Origin: Mangrovimicrobium sp033283265
GTDB lineage: Bacteria > Pseudomonadota > Gammaproteobacteria > Pseudomonadales > Halieaceae
Direction of reading: 5' to 3'
Length of the DNA stretch: 64,000 bases
NCBI GenBank assembly: GCA_033283265.1
Contig: JAWMQN010000001.1
Coordinates: forward strand, 744,001-808,000
The notes beneath the pieces are model-generated. The model was not told the origin of the DNA. It did not search any database and was given only the letters and a program-made list of their open reading frames with translations. Positions within the stretch are counted from its first letter, which is position 1; each line of letters opens with the position of its first letter. Below, piece by piece: positions 8,489-16,408 of this stretch. The translations under genes were made by a program, and so were the position numbers.

Positions 8489-9636
8489 GCCGTAGCATCC
8501 GCAGCAGTGCTGCCAGCAAGCCCGCAGAGAAAGTCGTCAACCTGCGCGATTGCGGCCCCGAGGGTTGCGATATCGACTGGCTGTCCAGCCAGAAGGTGGA
8601 AACCGAGATCGACGATGTCATGGAATTCACCCGCTTCGCCCTGGATAAAGGCTGGGGCGACGGCCTGCCGCTGATCCCGCCGACCGAAGCCCGGGTGCGC
8701 GACTTCCTCGGCAGGAACAACCGCTACGCCGACGAGGTGATCTGCACCCTGCCCCCCGCTGACGGCGAGTGCACGGTGGAGAAGATCGCCATCAACGCGG
8801 TGATGGCCGGCGCCCGCGCCGAATCGCTGCCACTGATCATTGCCGCCCTGGAAGCCATGGCGGAGCCGGACTTCGAACTGTTTGGCCAGAACACCACGAC
8901 CGCGCCGGTGTACCCGCTGGTGCTGGTCAACGGGCCGATCCGCAACCGGCTCGACATCCCCTACCGCCACGGCTGCCTCGGCGGCGCGCGCACGGATGCC
9001 ACGGCCATCGGCCGCGCCATCCGCCTGATCATCCGCAACGTCGCCGGGCAGGAAGCCAATGTCACCTCCCAGACCACCTTCGGCTCCCCGGGACGCATCA
9101 GCGGCATGCTGTTCGGCGAATGGGAAGAGCGCTCCCCCTGGGCGCCCCTCGCCGAACGGCGCGGGGTCAAGGGCGACGCGGTCTCGGTCTACGGCACCAT
9201 GGGCACGATGAACGTCCTCGACACCACCTCCCAGGACCCGCTCGAGTTCCTCGAGATGACCGGCAAATCCATGGGCTATATCGGCGCCAACGGCTTTTCC
9301 CCGGCAATGCCGTTCGCCGAGATGATGATCGCCATCAACCCGGTGTGGGCGGAACTGATCCATGCAAAAATCCCCGACATCCGGGACGTGCAGGAAGTGC
9401 TGTGGAAGTTCGCCAGTGTCGACGCCGATTACCTGACCCCCAAGCACCGGCAACAACTGGAAGCCCAGGGCCGTATCCTCAACGGGCGGGCCTATATCTG
9501 TGTCGAGCCCAAGGATGTCCTGGTCGTCGTCTGCGGCGGCACCGGCGGCCTGCACGCCACCGGCTTCCACAGCTTCGGCAGTTGCCTCACGCAAACCAGG
9601 GCCCTGGTCCCCGGCCCCGACGCGGCGAGCGAGTAA
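8485..9636 (+). CDS. Conserved partner protein of UGSC-like protein, unknown function
   Basis: A 383-residue soluble protein with no signal peptide or membrane segment. I do not recognise a characterised family. Conserved-looking stretches include ALDKGWGDGLPLIPPTEARV near the N-terminus, the glycine-rich HGCLGGARTDATAIGRA in the middle and CGGTGGLHATGFHSFGSC near the C-terminus; the last, FGSC, echoes the GSC motif of the upstream protein. AAGGAGG precedes the ATG, which overlaps the stop of the UGSC-like gene. The tight coupling suggests a two-component enzyme. The alternative is a family already named in databases that I cannot recall. Confidence 0.75.
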   Translation: MSRSIRSSAASKPAEKVVNLRDCGPEGCDIDWLSSQKVETEIDDVMEFTRFALDKGWGDGLPLIPPTEARVRDFLGRNNRYADEVICTLPPADGECTVEKIAINAVMAGARAESLPLIIAALEAMAEPDFELFGQNTTTAPVYPLVLVNGPIRNRLDIPYRHGCLGGARTDATAIGRAIRLIIRNVAGQEANVTSQTTFGSPGRISGMLFGEWEERSPWAPLAERRGVKGDAVSVYGTMGTMNVLDTTSQDPLEFLEMTGKSMGYIGANGFSPAMPFAEMMIAINPVWAELIHAKIPDIRDVQEVLWKFASVDADYLTPKHRQQLEAQGRILNGRAYICVEPKDVLVVVCGGTGGLHATGFHSFGSCLTQTRALVPGPDAASE

Positions 9637-9648
9637 AAGGTAAACAAA

Positions 9649-10494
9649 ATGGCAGACATTCGTTTCGAAAAAATCAGTGAAAACCTCGGTGCCTACGCCT
9701 ACATCGCCCCCGAGGACGTGGTGGCCGAAGGCATCCCGGACCGCATCCTCGATGCGCTGACGAAGTACGGCGTGCTGGTCTTCCCGCAGCTCAACCTCAG
9801 CGATGAACTCATGGTTGCCCTCACCAACCAGCTCGGTGATATCGAGGCCCCGGTGGCGACAGCGGACGGTTCCGCGCCGAGCAGCAAGGGCATCTACCGT
9901 ATCGCCCTGGACAAGACCGACAAGAGCCAGCGCGAATACGTGGTGGGCAACAACTGGTGGCACATGGACGGCACCTCCTACGAGATCCCGGGCAAGGCCA
10001 CGCTGCTGAAGTGTGAAGAGCCGCCCTCTGCCGGAGGCAATACCGAATTCGCCCATCTGTTCGCCGCGTGGGAAGCCATGCCCGAGGAGAAGAAGGCCCG
10101 GCTCGAGGGCCTGCACGTGGTGCACTGCCTGGAGGCCGTGGGCCGCAAGATGAACCCGGACCCGAGCGGGGAAGACCTCGAGCGCTGGGAGAAGGTTTTC
10201 CCGAAAACCGAGCATCCGCTGGTCTGGCACCAGAAGAGCGGGCGCACCTCGCTGGTCATCGGCTCAACCGCCTGGGGCATCCAGGAGCTGGGCGAGGCCG
10301 AGGGCAAGGCGCTCCTCGACGAACTGGTGGATTACTGCACCCAGGACGAGTTCACCTACAGCCACACCTGGCAGAAGGGTGACCTGGTCATCTGGAACAA
10401 CCCCGGCCTGCTGCACCGCTCACAGCCCTATACCGAGGGCTCCGGCCGGGTGATGCACCGCACCACCATCAAGGGTACCGAGGCCATCGCCTGA
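9649..10494 (+). CDS. TauD/TfdA-family 2-oxoglutarate dioxygenase (paralogue 3)
   Basis: A 281-residue family member with iron ligands H105, D107 (WWHMDG) and H256 (LLHR) and cosubstrate arginine R267 in GSGRVMHR. It follows the UGSC partner by 12 bases and is probably the third gene of an IclR-controlled operon. The association of a Fe(II)/2-oxoglutarate oxygenase with a thiol-motif protein pair suggests one pathway, perhaps for a sulfur- or carboxyl-containing compound, but this is inference. A strong hairpin with a T-run follows. Confidence 0.9.
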   Translation: MADIRFEKISENLGAYAYIAPEDVVAEGIPDRILDALTKYGVLVFPQLNLSDELMVALTNQLGDIEAPVATADGSAPSSKGIYRIALDKTDKSQREYVVGNNWWHMDGTSYEIPGKATLLKCEEPPSAGGNTEFAHLFAAWEAMPEEKKARLEGLHVVHCLEAVGRKMNPDPSGEDLERWEKVFPKTEHPLVWHQKSGRTSLVIGSTAWGIQELGEAEGKALLDELVDYCTQDEFTYSHTWQKGDLVIWNNPGLLHRSQPYTEGSGRVMHRTTIKGTEAIA

Positions 10495-10531
10495 GACCTC
10501 GGGCTGACCGGGGTCAGGGGCCTCACCGACC

Positions 10532-10561
10532 GGGGTCAGAGTCGCGACTCTGACCCCTTTT
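10532..10561 (+). terminator. GGGGTCAGAGTC palindrome, copy 2, terminator-like
   Basis: GGGGTCAGAGTC (10532-10543), GC, GACTCTGACCCC (10546-10557) followed by TTTTC. The 12-base perfect stem and T-run fit an intrinsic terminator for the TauD-like operon. The flanking CACCGACC is shared with copy 1 at 6819-6844, and a partial GACCGGGGTCAGGGG precedes it. It is both a repeat-family member and a likely terminator. Confidence 0.7.
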
Positions 10562-10566
10562 CTTGC

Positions 10567-11649
10567 TCAGCCCAACCGCGGAATGATCTGCGGCATTTCC
10601 GCCGAAGTGCGGATCCCCGGTGCGGCGGCGCACACGTAGGGCACGCAGTTGACGCAGCGCTGCGCGGTATAGCCCGCCATTACCAGCGGCATCTCCTCCG
10701 GCGTGCAGGTCACCGGCATGCCGATGTAGATATCCAGCGGCGTATCCCCTTCCAGCAGCACCCGCCAGCCGTTCTCGCGGATATTCCAGTCGCTGTCCAG
10801 GTCCGTGGTGCAGAACCAGTTGGCGCGAAAGCGCACCAGCGGCTTGCCATTGCGCATCCCGGCGACGGTAAAGCGCAGCGCCGCCACGGTGCCCGCCTCG
10901 ATAGCGCGACCGCCCATCAGCGGAATGCGCTGCTTTGCCACCGCGTTCTCCGCGGTGGTCTGCACCTCATCCACTTGCAACCCCAGGGCGTCGGCGACCA
11001 CGCTCAGTGACTGGCCGAAGTTGGCGGTCATGTGGTGCACCAGGTGAGGATTGGAGGCCTCCTCCGGCGTGCCGCCGTAGCGCAGCACGTCCAGCAGCAT
11101 TTCGTCGGAGCAACTCGCCGTCATGTCGGCAAACTCGTCGATGGTCAGGCAGTCGAGGCGGCGGGCGTTGGAGGCCAGCACCAGCGGAAAGGCCTCGGTG
11201 ATGAACCCCGGGCTGATGCCGGAGCTGTGGATACTGGTGCCGCCCTTTTCACAGGCGGCTTCCACGCGCTGGCGCAGGTCCTGGTCCATCAAGGGCGGGA
11301 AGTGGAACTCGCCGCGGGAGGTAACGATATTGATACCCGCCTCCAGCAGGGCGCAGATGTCGTCGGCGTTGTAGCCCTCCTGCATGTACATCACGCAGTC
11401 CGGCCGCAGGGCGATAATGTCCTCCACGCTGCGGGTGGTCTTGATGCCGAGTGGCTCGACGCCGCAGAGCTCACCGATATCCCTGCCCTCCTTCGCCTCG
11501 GAGTGCACCCACATGCCGACGAGGTCCATGTCGGGGTGGTCGATGATCGCACGGGCGCTGCTGGTGCCGACCCGCCCGGCGGACCACTGGACGATGCGGT
11601 AGCGTTTGCCCGGCTCCGGCCGGGCGAGGGATGGACTGCTGTTGGTCAT
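10567..11649 (-). CDS. DapB-fold NAD(P)H-dependent dehydrogenase family protein
   Basis: A 360-residue protein. The N-terminus (YRIVQWSAGRVGTSSARAII) is the Rossmann fold of the dihydrodipicolinate reductase-like / amine dehydrogenase family; the rest (IDEFADMTASCSDEMLLDVLRYGGTPEE) resembles the uncharacterised members frequent in mycobacteria and steroid-degrading proteobacteria. It is probably an oxidoreductase on an amine, imine or ketone; substrate unknown. AGGAG precedes the ATG. It lies 55 bases after the leftward SDR at 11705-12454 and probably shares its transcript. Confidence 0.8.
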   Translation of the reverse strand: MTNSSPSLARPEPGKRYRIVQWSAGRVGTSSARAIIDHPDMDLVGMWVHSEAKEGRDIGELCGVEPLGIKTTRSVEDIIALRPDCVMYMQEGYNADDICALLEAGINIVTSRGEFHFPPLMDQDLRQRVEAACEKGGTSIHSSGISPGFITEAFPLVLASNARRLDCLTIDEFADMTASCSDEMLLDVLRYGGTPEEASNPHLVHHMTANFGQSLSVVADALGLQVDEVQTTAENAVAKQRIPLMGGRAIEAGTVAALRFTVAGMRNGKPLVRFRANWFCTTDLDSDWNIRENGWRVLLEGDTPLDIYIGMPVTCTPEEMPLVMAGYTAQRCVNCVPYVCAAAPGIRTSAEMPQIIPRLG

Positions 11650-11704
11650 GTTCTTTGGCTCCTGGAATTATCGTTGGATGGGAGTGGGTGCTGGGTCGGA
11701 ACAC

Positions 11705-12454
11705 CTACTGGCGCGTGGGGGTCAGCCAGAGTTCGTCGACGTTTACCCGCGGGTGCTGGCTCACCGCATAACAGATGGCCGCGGCGATATCGGAGGCCTG
11801 CATCACCCGTTCGTTGTGCAGGTGGGCGCGCATCATGTCGCGGGCCTGCGGATCGGTGATTGTCTCGGCAATTTCCGTCTCCGTCGCGCCGGGCTCGACC
11901 ACTGTAACGCGGATGCCTTGCGCCGCCACTTCCTTGCGCAGGCCGCCGCAGAAGGCCGTCATGGCATGCTTGCTGGCCGCGTAGGCGTTATTGGTAGGGG
12001 CGCCGGGCCCCTTTGCGGCGTTGGACGACACGGTGACGATATGGCCGGACTCGCGGGCGAGCATATCCACGAGTACCGCGCGGCTCCAGTACATCGGTGC
12101 GAGCACGTTGACGTCGAAGGTATCCCGCCAGCCCTGACCGTCGCCGTCGACGATGCCGCCGGGGCGAATGATACCGGCGTTATTGACCAGGATATCGATC
12201 CTGCCGTAGCGCTCGAGGACTGCGGCAACCACCGATTGGGCCTGGGATTCGCTGGCAACGTCTGCCGCAAATGCCGCGGCTTCACCACCCGCTGCGCCTA
12301 TCGTGGCGCAGACTGCCTCGAGGCGATCAAGCCTTCGCGCCACAACCGCGACATTCGCCCCCGCAGCGGCGAGCATTTCGGCGGTGGCCTTGCCAATACC
12401 CGCGGACGCACCGGTCACCAGCGCCACTTTGCCCGCCAGTCTTTCGCTGTTCAT
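11705..12454 (-). CDS. Short-chain dehydrogenase/reductase (SDR)
   Basis: A 249-residue classical SDR with TGASAGIG near the N-terminus, NNAGII, TVSSNAAKG and the active-site YAASKHA. Arginines after the second strand (ARRLDR) point to NADP(H). It resembles the YdfG-like serine/3-hydroxy acid dehydrogenase branch, but the substrate cannot be assigned. It is first in a leftward pair with the DapB-fold dehydrogenase. Confidence 0.88.
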   Translation of the reverse strand: MNSERLAGKVALVTGASAGIGKATAEMLAAAGANVAVVARRLDRLEAVCATIGAAGGEAAAFAADVASESQAQSVVAAVLERYGRIDILVNNAGIIRPGGIVDGDGQGWRDTFDVNVLAPMYWSRAVLVDMLARESGHIVTVSSNAAKGPGAPTNNAYAASKHAMTAFCGGLRKEVAAQGIRVTVVEPGATETEIAETITDPQARDMMRAHLHNERVMQASDIAAAICYAVSQHPRVNVDELWLTPTRQ

Positions 12455-12918
12455 ATTTTCGGCTCCCTCGCCTTCAGCCGCAGGAACGACGCCCTGTACT
12501 GCACACGCGGGAAGCTGGCGTGGGCAGACACTCCACCTGGAGGCGAGAGCGAGTGAACGTAAAGGAGCGAGCCTGCGGACAAATTTTCAGCTTTGTTTCA
12601 GCTTGGTTTCAGCCACTTGCCGCAGGATGCGGGCCGTGGCCTGTTTATATAGGCTGTCATGTTAGCAGACCATGCCGGCAGCCACCATTCAACATCGGTG
12701 TTCACCAGGCAATTTCGAAGACGGTGGCGGGATGAAGCCTTGACAGCCAACTGTAAACGTTTGCAAAATGCCCGGGCTACGGGGCTGGCCCGCGTTGTGG
12801 CGACAGCGGCCAACGCGCAAAAACCATGGATAATCAGAGCCCCACGCACTGCCCATCGCTCGCCGGAGCAGTGGGAACAATAATTCAACAGCACCCCCGT
12901 CCCCTGGGAGGAACCTCC
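12455..12918. other. 464-base intergenic region between divergent genes
   Basis: No credible gene. It separates the leftward SDR from the rightward sugar-dehydrogenase operon. It holds two close repeats of CAGCTT(T/G)GTTTCAG around 12588-12612, an AT-rich stretch TTTATATAGG around 12641-12650, and the promoter with LacI-type operator described at 12740-12769. Nothing else stands out. Confidence 0.7.
12740..12769 (+). promoter_or_regulatory. Promoter with LacI-type operator
   Basis: A perfect -35 box TTGACA (12740-12745) and CAAAAT (12764-12769) at 18-base spacing. Between them lies TGTAAACGTTTGCA (12752-12765), which matches the LacI/GalR family operator pattern with a central CG and one mismatched pair. 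A repressor here would block RNA polymerase. The gene for a LacI-family regulator is at 16409-17422, just past the operon, making it the natural candidate. The -10 is weak. Confidence 0.65.
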
Positions 12919-13512
12919 ATGCAAAGACGCGAACTACTCAAACTCTCGATGACCCTGCTTGGCGCAACCGCGGGTGCTTCGGTGTCGCGGGCGCTACTCG
13001 CCGGCGAGGTGCTCCACGCAGGCTCGGCGACCGGGGTTTTCAACCCGGTGCAGCGCAAGGCGGTAGAGCTCCTCTCGGAGATGATCATCCCGACCACCGA
13101 CACCCCGGGCGCTATCACCGCCGGCGTACCGGACTTCATCGCCTCCATTGTCGGCGACTGGTACAAGCCCAATGAACGCGAAATATTCATGCAGGGCCTG
13201 GTCGCGCTCGACGAGTATTGCGCGGGCAATGGCGGCAGGCCCTTCGTGGAGTCCGACGAGGCCACCCGCATCGCCGCCCTGCAAGCCCAGGAGGCCGCCG
13301 CTGCCGGTTACAAGGCGCCGCAACAGGCGCGGTTGAAGATGCCAGACGAAGACGAGAATGCCCCCTTCTTCAAGCGCCTGAAGGAACTGGTAGTGCTGGG
13401 CTACTACACCTCCGAGGTGGGCGCGACCCAGGAACTCGCCTACCTGCCCATGCCCGGATACTACAACGGCAGCTACGACTTCGACGAGATCGGCCGCGAG
13501 TTCACCCACTGA
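12919..13512 (+). CDS. Gluconate 2-dehydrogenase subunit 3-like protein, Tat-exported
   Basis: A 197-residue protein with a twin-arginine start (MQRRELLKLS) followed by a hydrophobic stretch to about residue 28. The body (KAVELLSEMIIPTTDTPGAITAGVPDFI) is typical of the small subunit of FAD-dependent sugar dehydrogenases. In known complexes this subunit carries the Tat signal and escorts the catalytic subunit, which has none, to the periplasm. GGGAGGAAC precedes the ATG. The catalytic subunit follows 30 bases downstream. Confidence 0.88.
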   Translation: MQRRELLKLSMTLLGATAGASVSRALLAGEVLHAGSATGVFNPVQRKAVELLSEMIIPTTDTPGAITAGVPDFIASIVGDWYKPNEREIFMQGLVALDEYCAGNGGRPFVESDEATRIAALQAQEAAAAGYKAPQQARLKMPDEDENAPFFKRLKELVVLGYYTSEVGATQELAYLPMPGYYNGSYDFDEIGREFTH

Positions 13513-13542
13513 CCCCGCGCCCAAAATAACAGGGACCTCATC

Positions 13543-15243
13543 ATGCAAGAGACATCTACCCAATTCGACGCCATTGTCATTGGCTCCGGCGTCACCGGCG
13601 GCTGGGCCGCCAAGGAACTTACCGAGAAGGGCCTCAAGGTACTGATGCTGGACCGTGGCAGGATGGTCGAACACGGCAAGGACTACACCGGCGAACACAT
13701 TCCACCGTGGAAAATCCCCTTCCGCGGCAAGCGGCTGCGAGAGTTGTACAAGGAGGAGTACTCGGTACAAAGCAGCCTCTACGCCTTCGGCGAACCCAAC
13801 CGCCACTTCTTCAACAACGACAAGGAAAACCCCTACGTCGAGGACAAGGAACAGTTCCTCTGGTACCGGGCCAACGTGGTCGGCGGCAAGTCACTGCTCT
13901 GGGGCCGCCAGAGCTACCGCTGGAGCGACCTGGATTTCGGGGCCAACAAAAAGGACGGCCACGGCATAGACTGGCCGATTCGTTACAAGGACATCGCGCC
14001 CTGGTACAGCCACGTGGAAAGATTCGTCGGTATCAGCGGCCAGAAGGAAAACCTGCCGCAATTGCCCGACAGTGAATTCCAGAAGCCCATGGAAATGAGC
14101 GCGATGGAGAAGATCTTCAAGGGCAAGCTGGAAGAGAGCTACGACGATCGCATAATGACCATAGGCCGGGTCGCCGTGCTCACCGAACCCAAGGAAGGCC
14201 GCGGCGCCTGCCACTATTGCGGCCCCTGTGAACGCGGCTGTTCCGCGGGCGCCTACTTCTCCACCCAGAGCTCCACCCTGCCTGCGGCGCGCAAGACCAA
14301 CAACCTGACGCTGAAATCAGACAGCGTGGTCGCGGGCATCGACTACGACCCGCAAACCCGCCGAGCCACCGGTGTCCGGGTGATCGACGCCAACACCATG
14401 GAAAAGACCACCTACACGGCGAAACTGATTTTCCTCTGCGGCGGCACCGTGGGCAGCACGCAGGTGTTGCTCAACTCGAAGTCGGAAGCCTTCCCCAACG
14501 GCCTCGCCAACTCCAGCGGTGTGCTGGGCCACTACCTGATGGATCACACACTCGGCACCGGTGCCTTCGGCGTCTTCCCGGGGGTGGCTGACGACAAGGT
14601 CATTTACGGCTGGCGTCCGAACGGCGTTTACATCCCCCGCTTCCGCAACCTCGACGGCCAGCAGGAGGGAGTGGACTTCCTGCGTGGCTACGGCTACCAG
14701 GGCGGTGCCATGCGTATGGGCTGGCAGGCCCTCGCCGGACAGGTTCCCGGTTTCGGCGCCGATTTCAAGCACGCCCTGCGCAAGCCCGGCCCCTGGATGA
14801 TCTACCTCACCGGCTTTGGCGAGTGCCTGCCCTACAGGGACAATCGCATGGTGCTCGATACCAGCAAGACCGATCGCTTCGGCATTCCGCAGGTGCGCTT
14901 CGAGTTCTCGTTCCGCGACAACGAGCAAAAGATGCGCAAGGACATCGCCGCACAGGGCGAGGAAATGCTGAAGAAAGCCGGGGCGATGATGGCCTCCAGT
15001 TTTGTCCACGAGTCGGTCGGCGGCGAAGCCATCCACGAGATGGGTACTGCGCGCATGGGCAACGACCCCACGCAATCCGTACTCAACGGCTGGAACCAGG
15101 CCCACGATGTGCCGAACCTCTTCGTCACCGATGGTTCCAGTATGACCTCCGCCTCCTGCGTGAACCCCTCGCTCACCTACATGGCGCTCACCGCGCGCGC
15201 GGCGGATTACGCGGTAACCCAGTTGCGCGAAGGCGTGATCTGA
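13543..15243 (+). CDS. GMC-family sugar dehydrogenase, catalytic subunit
   Basis: A 566-residue flavoprotein. The FAD-binding GSGVTGG is at residues 14-20, and the C-terminal part holds the catalytic HEMGTARMG and the conserved NPSLTYMALTARAADY. A cluster of four cysteines, CHYCGPCERGC near residues 223-233, matches the place where bacterial FAD glucose dehydrogenases and glucoside 3-dehydrogenases bind an iron-sulfur cluster. It probably oxidises a sugar or sugar alcohol in the periplasm. The usual cytochrome c subunit is not encoded nearby, so electrons may leave by another carrier. It is the second gene of the operon. Confidence 0.88.
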   Translation: MQETSTQFDAIVIGSGVTGGWAAKELTEKGLKVLMLDRGRMVEHGKDYTGEHIPPWKIPFRGKRLRELYKEEYSVQSSLYAFGEPNRHFFNNDKENPYVEDKEQFLWYRANVVGGKSLLWGRQSYRWSDLDFGANKKDGHGIDWPIRYKDIAPWYSHVERFVGISGQKENLPQLPDSEFQKPMEMSAMEKIFKGKLEESYDDRIMTIGRVAVLTEPKEGRGACHYCGPCERGCSAGAYFSTQSSTLPAARKTNNLTLKSDSVVAGIDYDPQTRRATGVRVIDANTMEKTTYTAKLIFLCGGTVGSTQVLLNSKSEAFPNGLANSSGVLGHYLMDHTLGTGAFGVFPGVADDKVIYGWRPNGVYIPRFRNLDGQQEGVDFLRGYGYQGGAMRMGWQALAGQVPGFGADFKHALRKPGPWMIYLTGFGECLPYRDNRMVLDTSKTDRFGIPQVRFEFSFRDNEQKMRKDIAAQGEEMLKKAGAMMASSFVHESVGGEAIHEMGTARMGNDPTQSVLNGWNQAHDVPNLFVTDGSSMTSASCVNPSLTYMALTARAADYAVTQLREGVI

Positions 15244-15312
15244 CCAGGCCCCGGGAGCTGGACTGACCAGACTCCCGGCTTATCCTCCCCACAATCCCGG
15301 TTGGTAACTGCA

Positions 15313-16176
15313 ATGAAAAAGTGGCTGATTCGCATCCTGCTGGCGCTGCTCGTCCTCGTCATCCTGGCCGCCGCCTACGCCTACTACCAGATGCGCTCGC
15401 GCGGCTTCTGGCGCCTGCCGAGCTATGAAACCGAGGCACCGGCCCTACCTGAGATGAATGGCGATATTGCAGTGCTGGTATTTTCCAAGACCGGCTCCTT
15501 CATTCACAAGGAGGCCATTCCCGCCGCGGAAGCGATGTTCGCTACCCTGGCCCAGAAAAATGACTGGAGTGTGTTCGTCACCGAAAATGGCGCCGTGCAC
15601 AACCCCGAAGACCTCGCGAAGTTCGATGTCATTGTCTGGAACAATAGCACCGGCGACCTGCTCAACGCAGAGCAGCAGCAGGCCATGATCACCTACCTCG
15701 AAAACGGCGGCGGCTGGATTGGCATTCACGGCGCCGGGGACACTTCCTCCAGCTGGCCGTGGCAGAACGAGACCCTGATCGGCGCCGAATTTATCGGCCA
15801 CCCGATGAACCCGCAGTTCCAGGAGGCGCGCGTGGTCATCGAGGACCCGAATGACCCGGTGACCAGCCACCTCGGCAGCGAATGGCGCCGCACGGACGAG
15901 TGGTACTCCTACGCGCAGAGCCCGCGCAAGCCGGGGCGCACGATTCTCGCCACGCTCGATGAAAGCACGTACTCGCCGATATTTTTTGGCGACGATATCA
16001 GCATGGGTGAGGATCACCCGATTGTATGGAAGCAGTGTGTTGGCAAGGGTCGGGCGCTGTACTCGGCAATGGGGCATACGGCGGAGAGCTTCAGCGAAGC
16101 CAAGCATGTAGATATGCTGGAGAAGGCCGTCGAATGGGCCGGGCAAGGCAATGATCCCGCTTGCCAAGCTGACTAG
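15313..16176 (+). CDS. ThuA-domain protein, membrane-anchored or exported
   Basis: A 287-residue protein with an N-terminal hydrophobic segment (residues 2-26, MKKWLIRILLALLVLVILAA) and a ThuA-like domain (VWNNSTGDLLNAEQQQAM, then GGGWIGIHGAGDT). ThuA-type proteins have a glutamine-amidotransferase-like fold and in rhizobia act in trehalose and related sugar use through 3-keto sugars. It sits 69 bases after the GMC dehydrogenase, which supports a keto-sugar role for the operon. I use the ATG at 15313 because it directly precedes the hydrophobic segment; a TTG four codons earlier is possible. Confidence 0.82.
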   Translation: MKKWLIRILLALLVLVILAAAYAYYQMRSRGFWRLPSYETEAPALPEMNGDIAVLVFSKTGSFIHKEAIPAAEAMFATLAQKNDWSVFVTENGAVHNPEDLAKFDVIVWNNSTGDLLNAEQQQAMITYLENGGGWIGIHGAGDTSSSWPWQNETLIGAEFIGHPMNPQFQEARVVIEDPNDPVTSHLGSEWRRTDEWYSYAQSPRKPGRTILATLDESTYSPIFFGDDISMGEDHPIVWKQCVGKGRALYSAMGHTAESFSEAKHVDMLEKAVEWAGQGNDPACQAD

Positions 16177-16250
16177 GCGCAACTCACTTGTGTTTTCAGC
16201 CTGAGAAGTCACACCGCTCGGTAGCGCCTGGACTCGGGCCTCCCTGCGGG

Positions 16251-16282
16251 AACCGTTAGGCGACAGGACGTCGCCTCACGGT
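16251..16282. repeat. Partial core of hairpin element family II
   Basis: The stretch around CCGTTAGGCGACAGGACGTC shares its sequence with the flank of the cores at 18300-18326 and 51214-51238. It folds as AGGCGAC (16258-16264), AGGAC, GTCGCCT (16270-16276), with an outer CCGT/ACGG pairing. Neither the CATCCATG centre nor clear outer arms are present, so this looks like a remnant or a sub-module. Confidence 0.6.
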
Positions 16283-16408
16283 CTCGCGCAGCCTGTGCAT
16301 TGGAATCGCCTCGCTGCTTCGGCGATCGAGCTTCGATTAACCGTGCTGGAGCGGAGGTACTAGCATAGAATTTGAAATATACTCGGCGAGATTCAGAAGG
16401 AATTTTTC

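Noticed and set aside
8371..10230. A 619-codon open frame opposite the UGSC partner and TauD-like genes
   Set aside because: It spans two well-supported genes on the other strand and its sequence is low in family signal.
16251..16282. Treating the partial core as an intrinsic terminator of the ThuA gene
   Set aside because: There is no T-run after the stem, and the sequence is shared with the repeat elements elsewhere.
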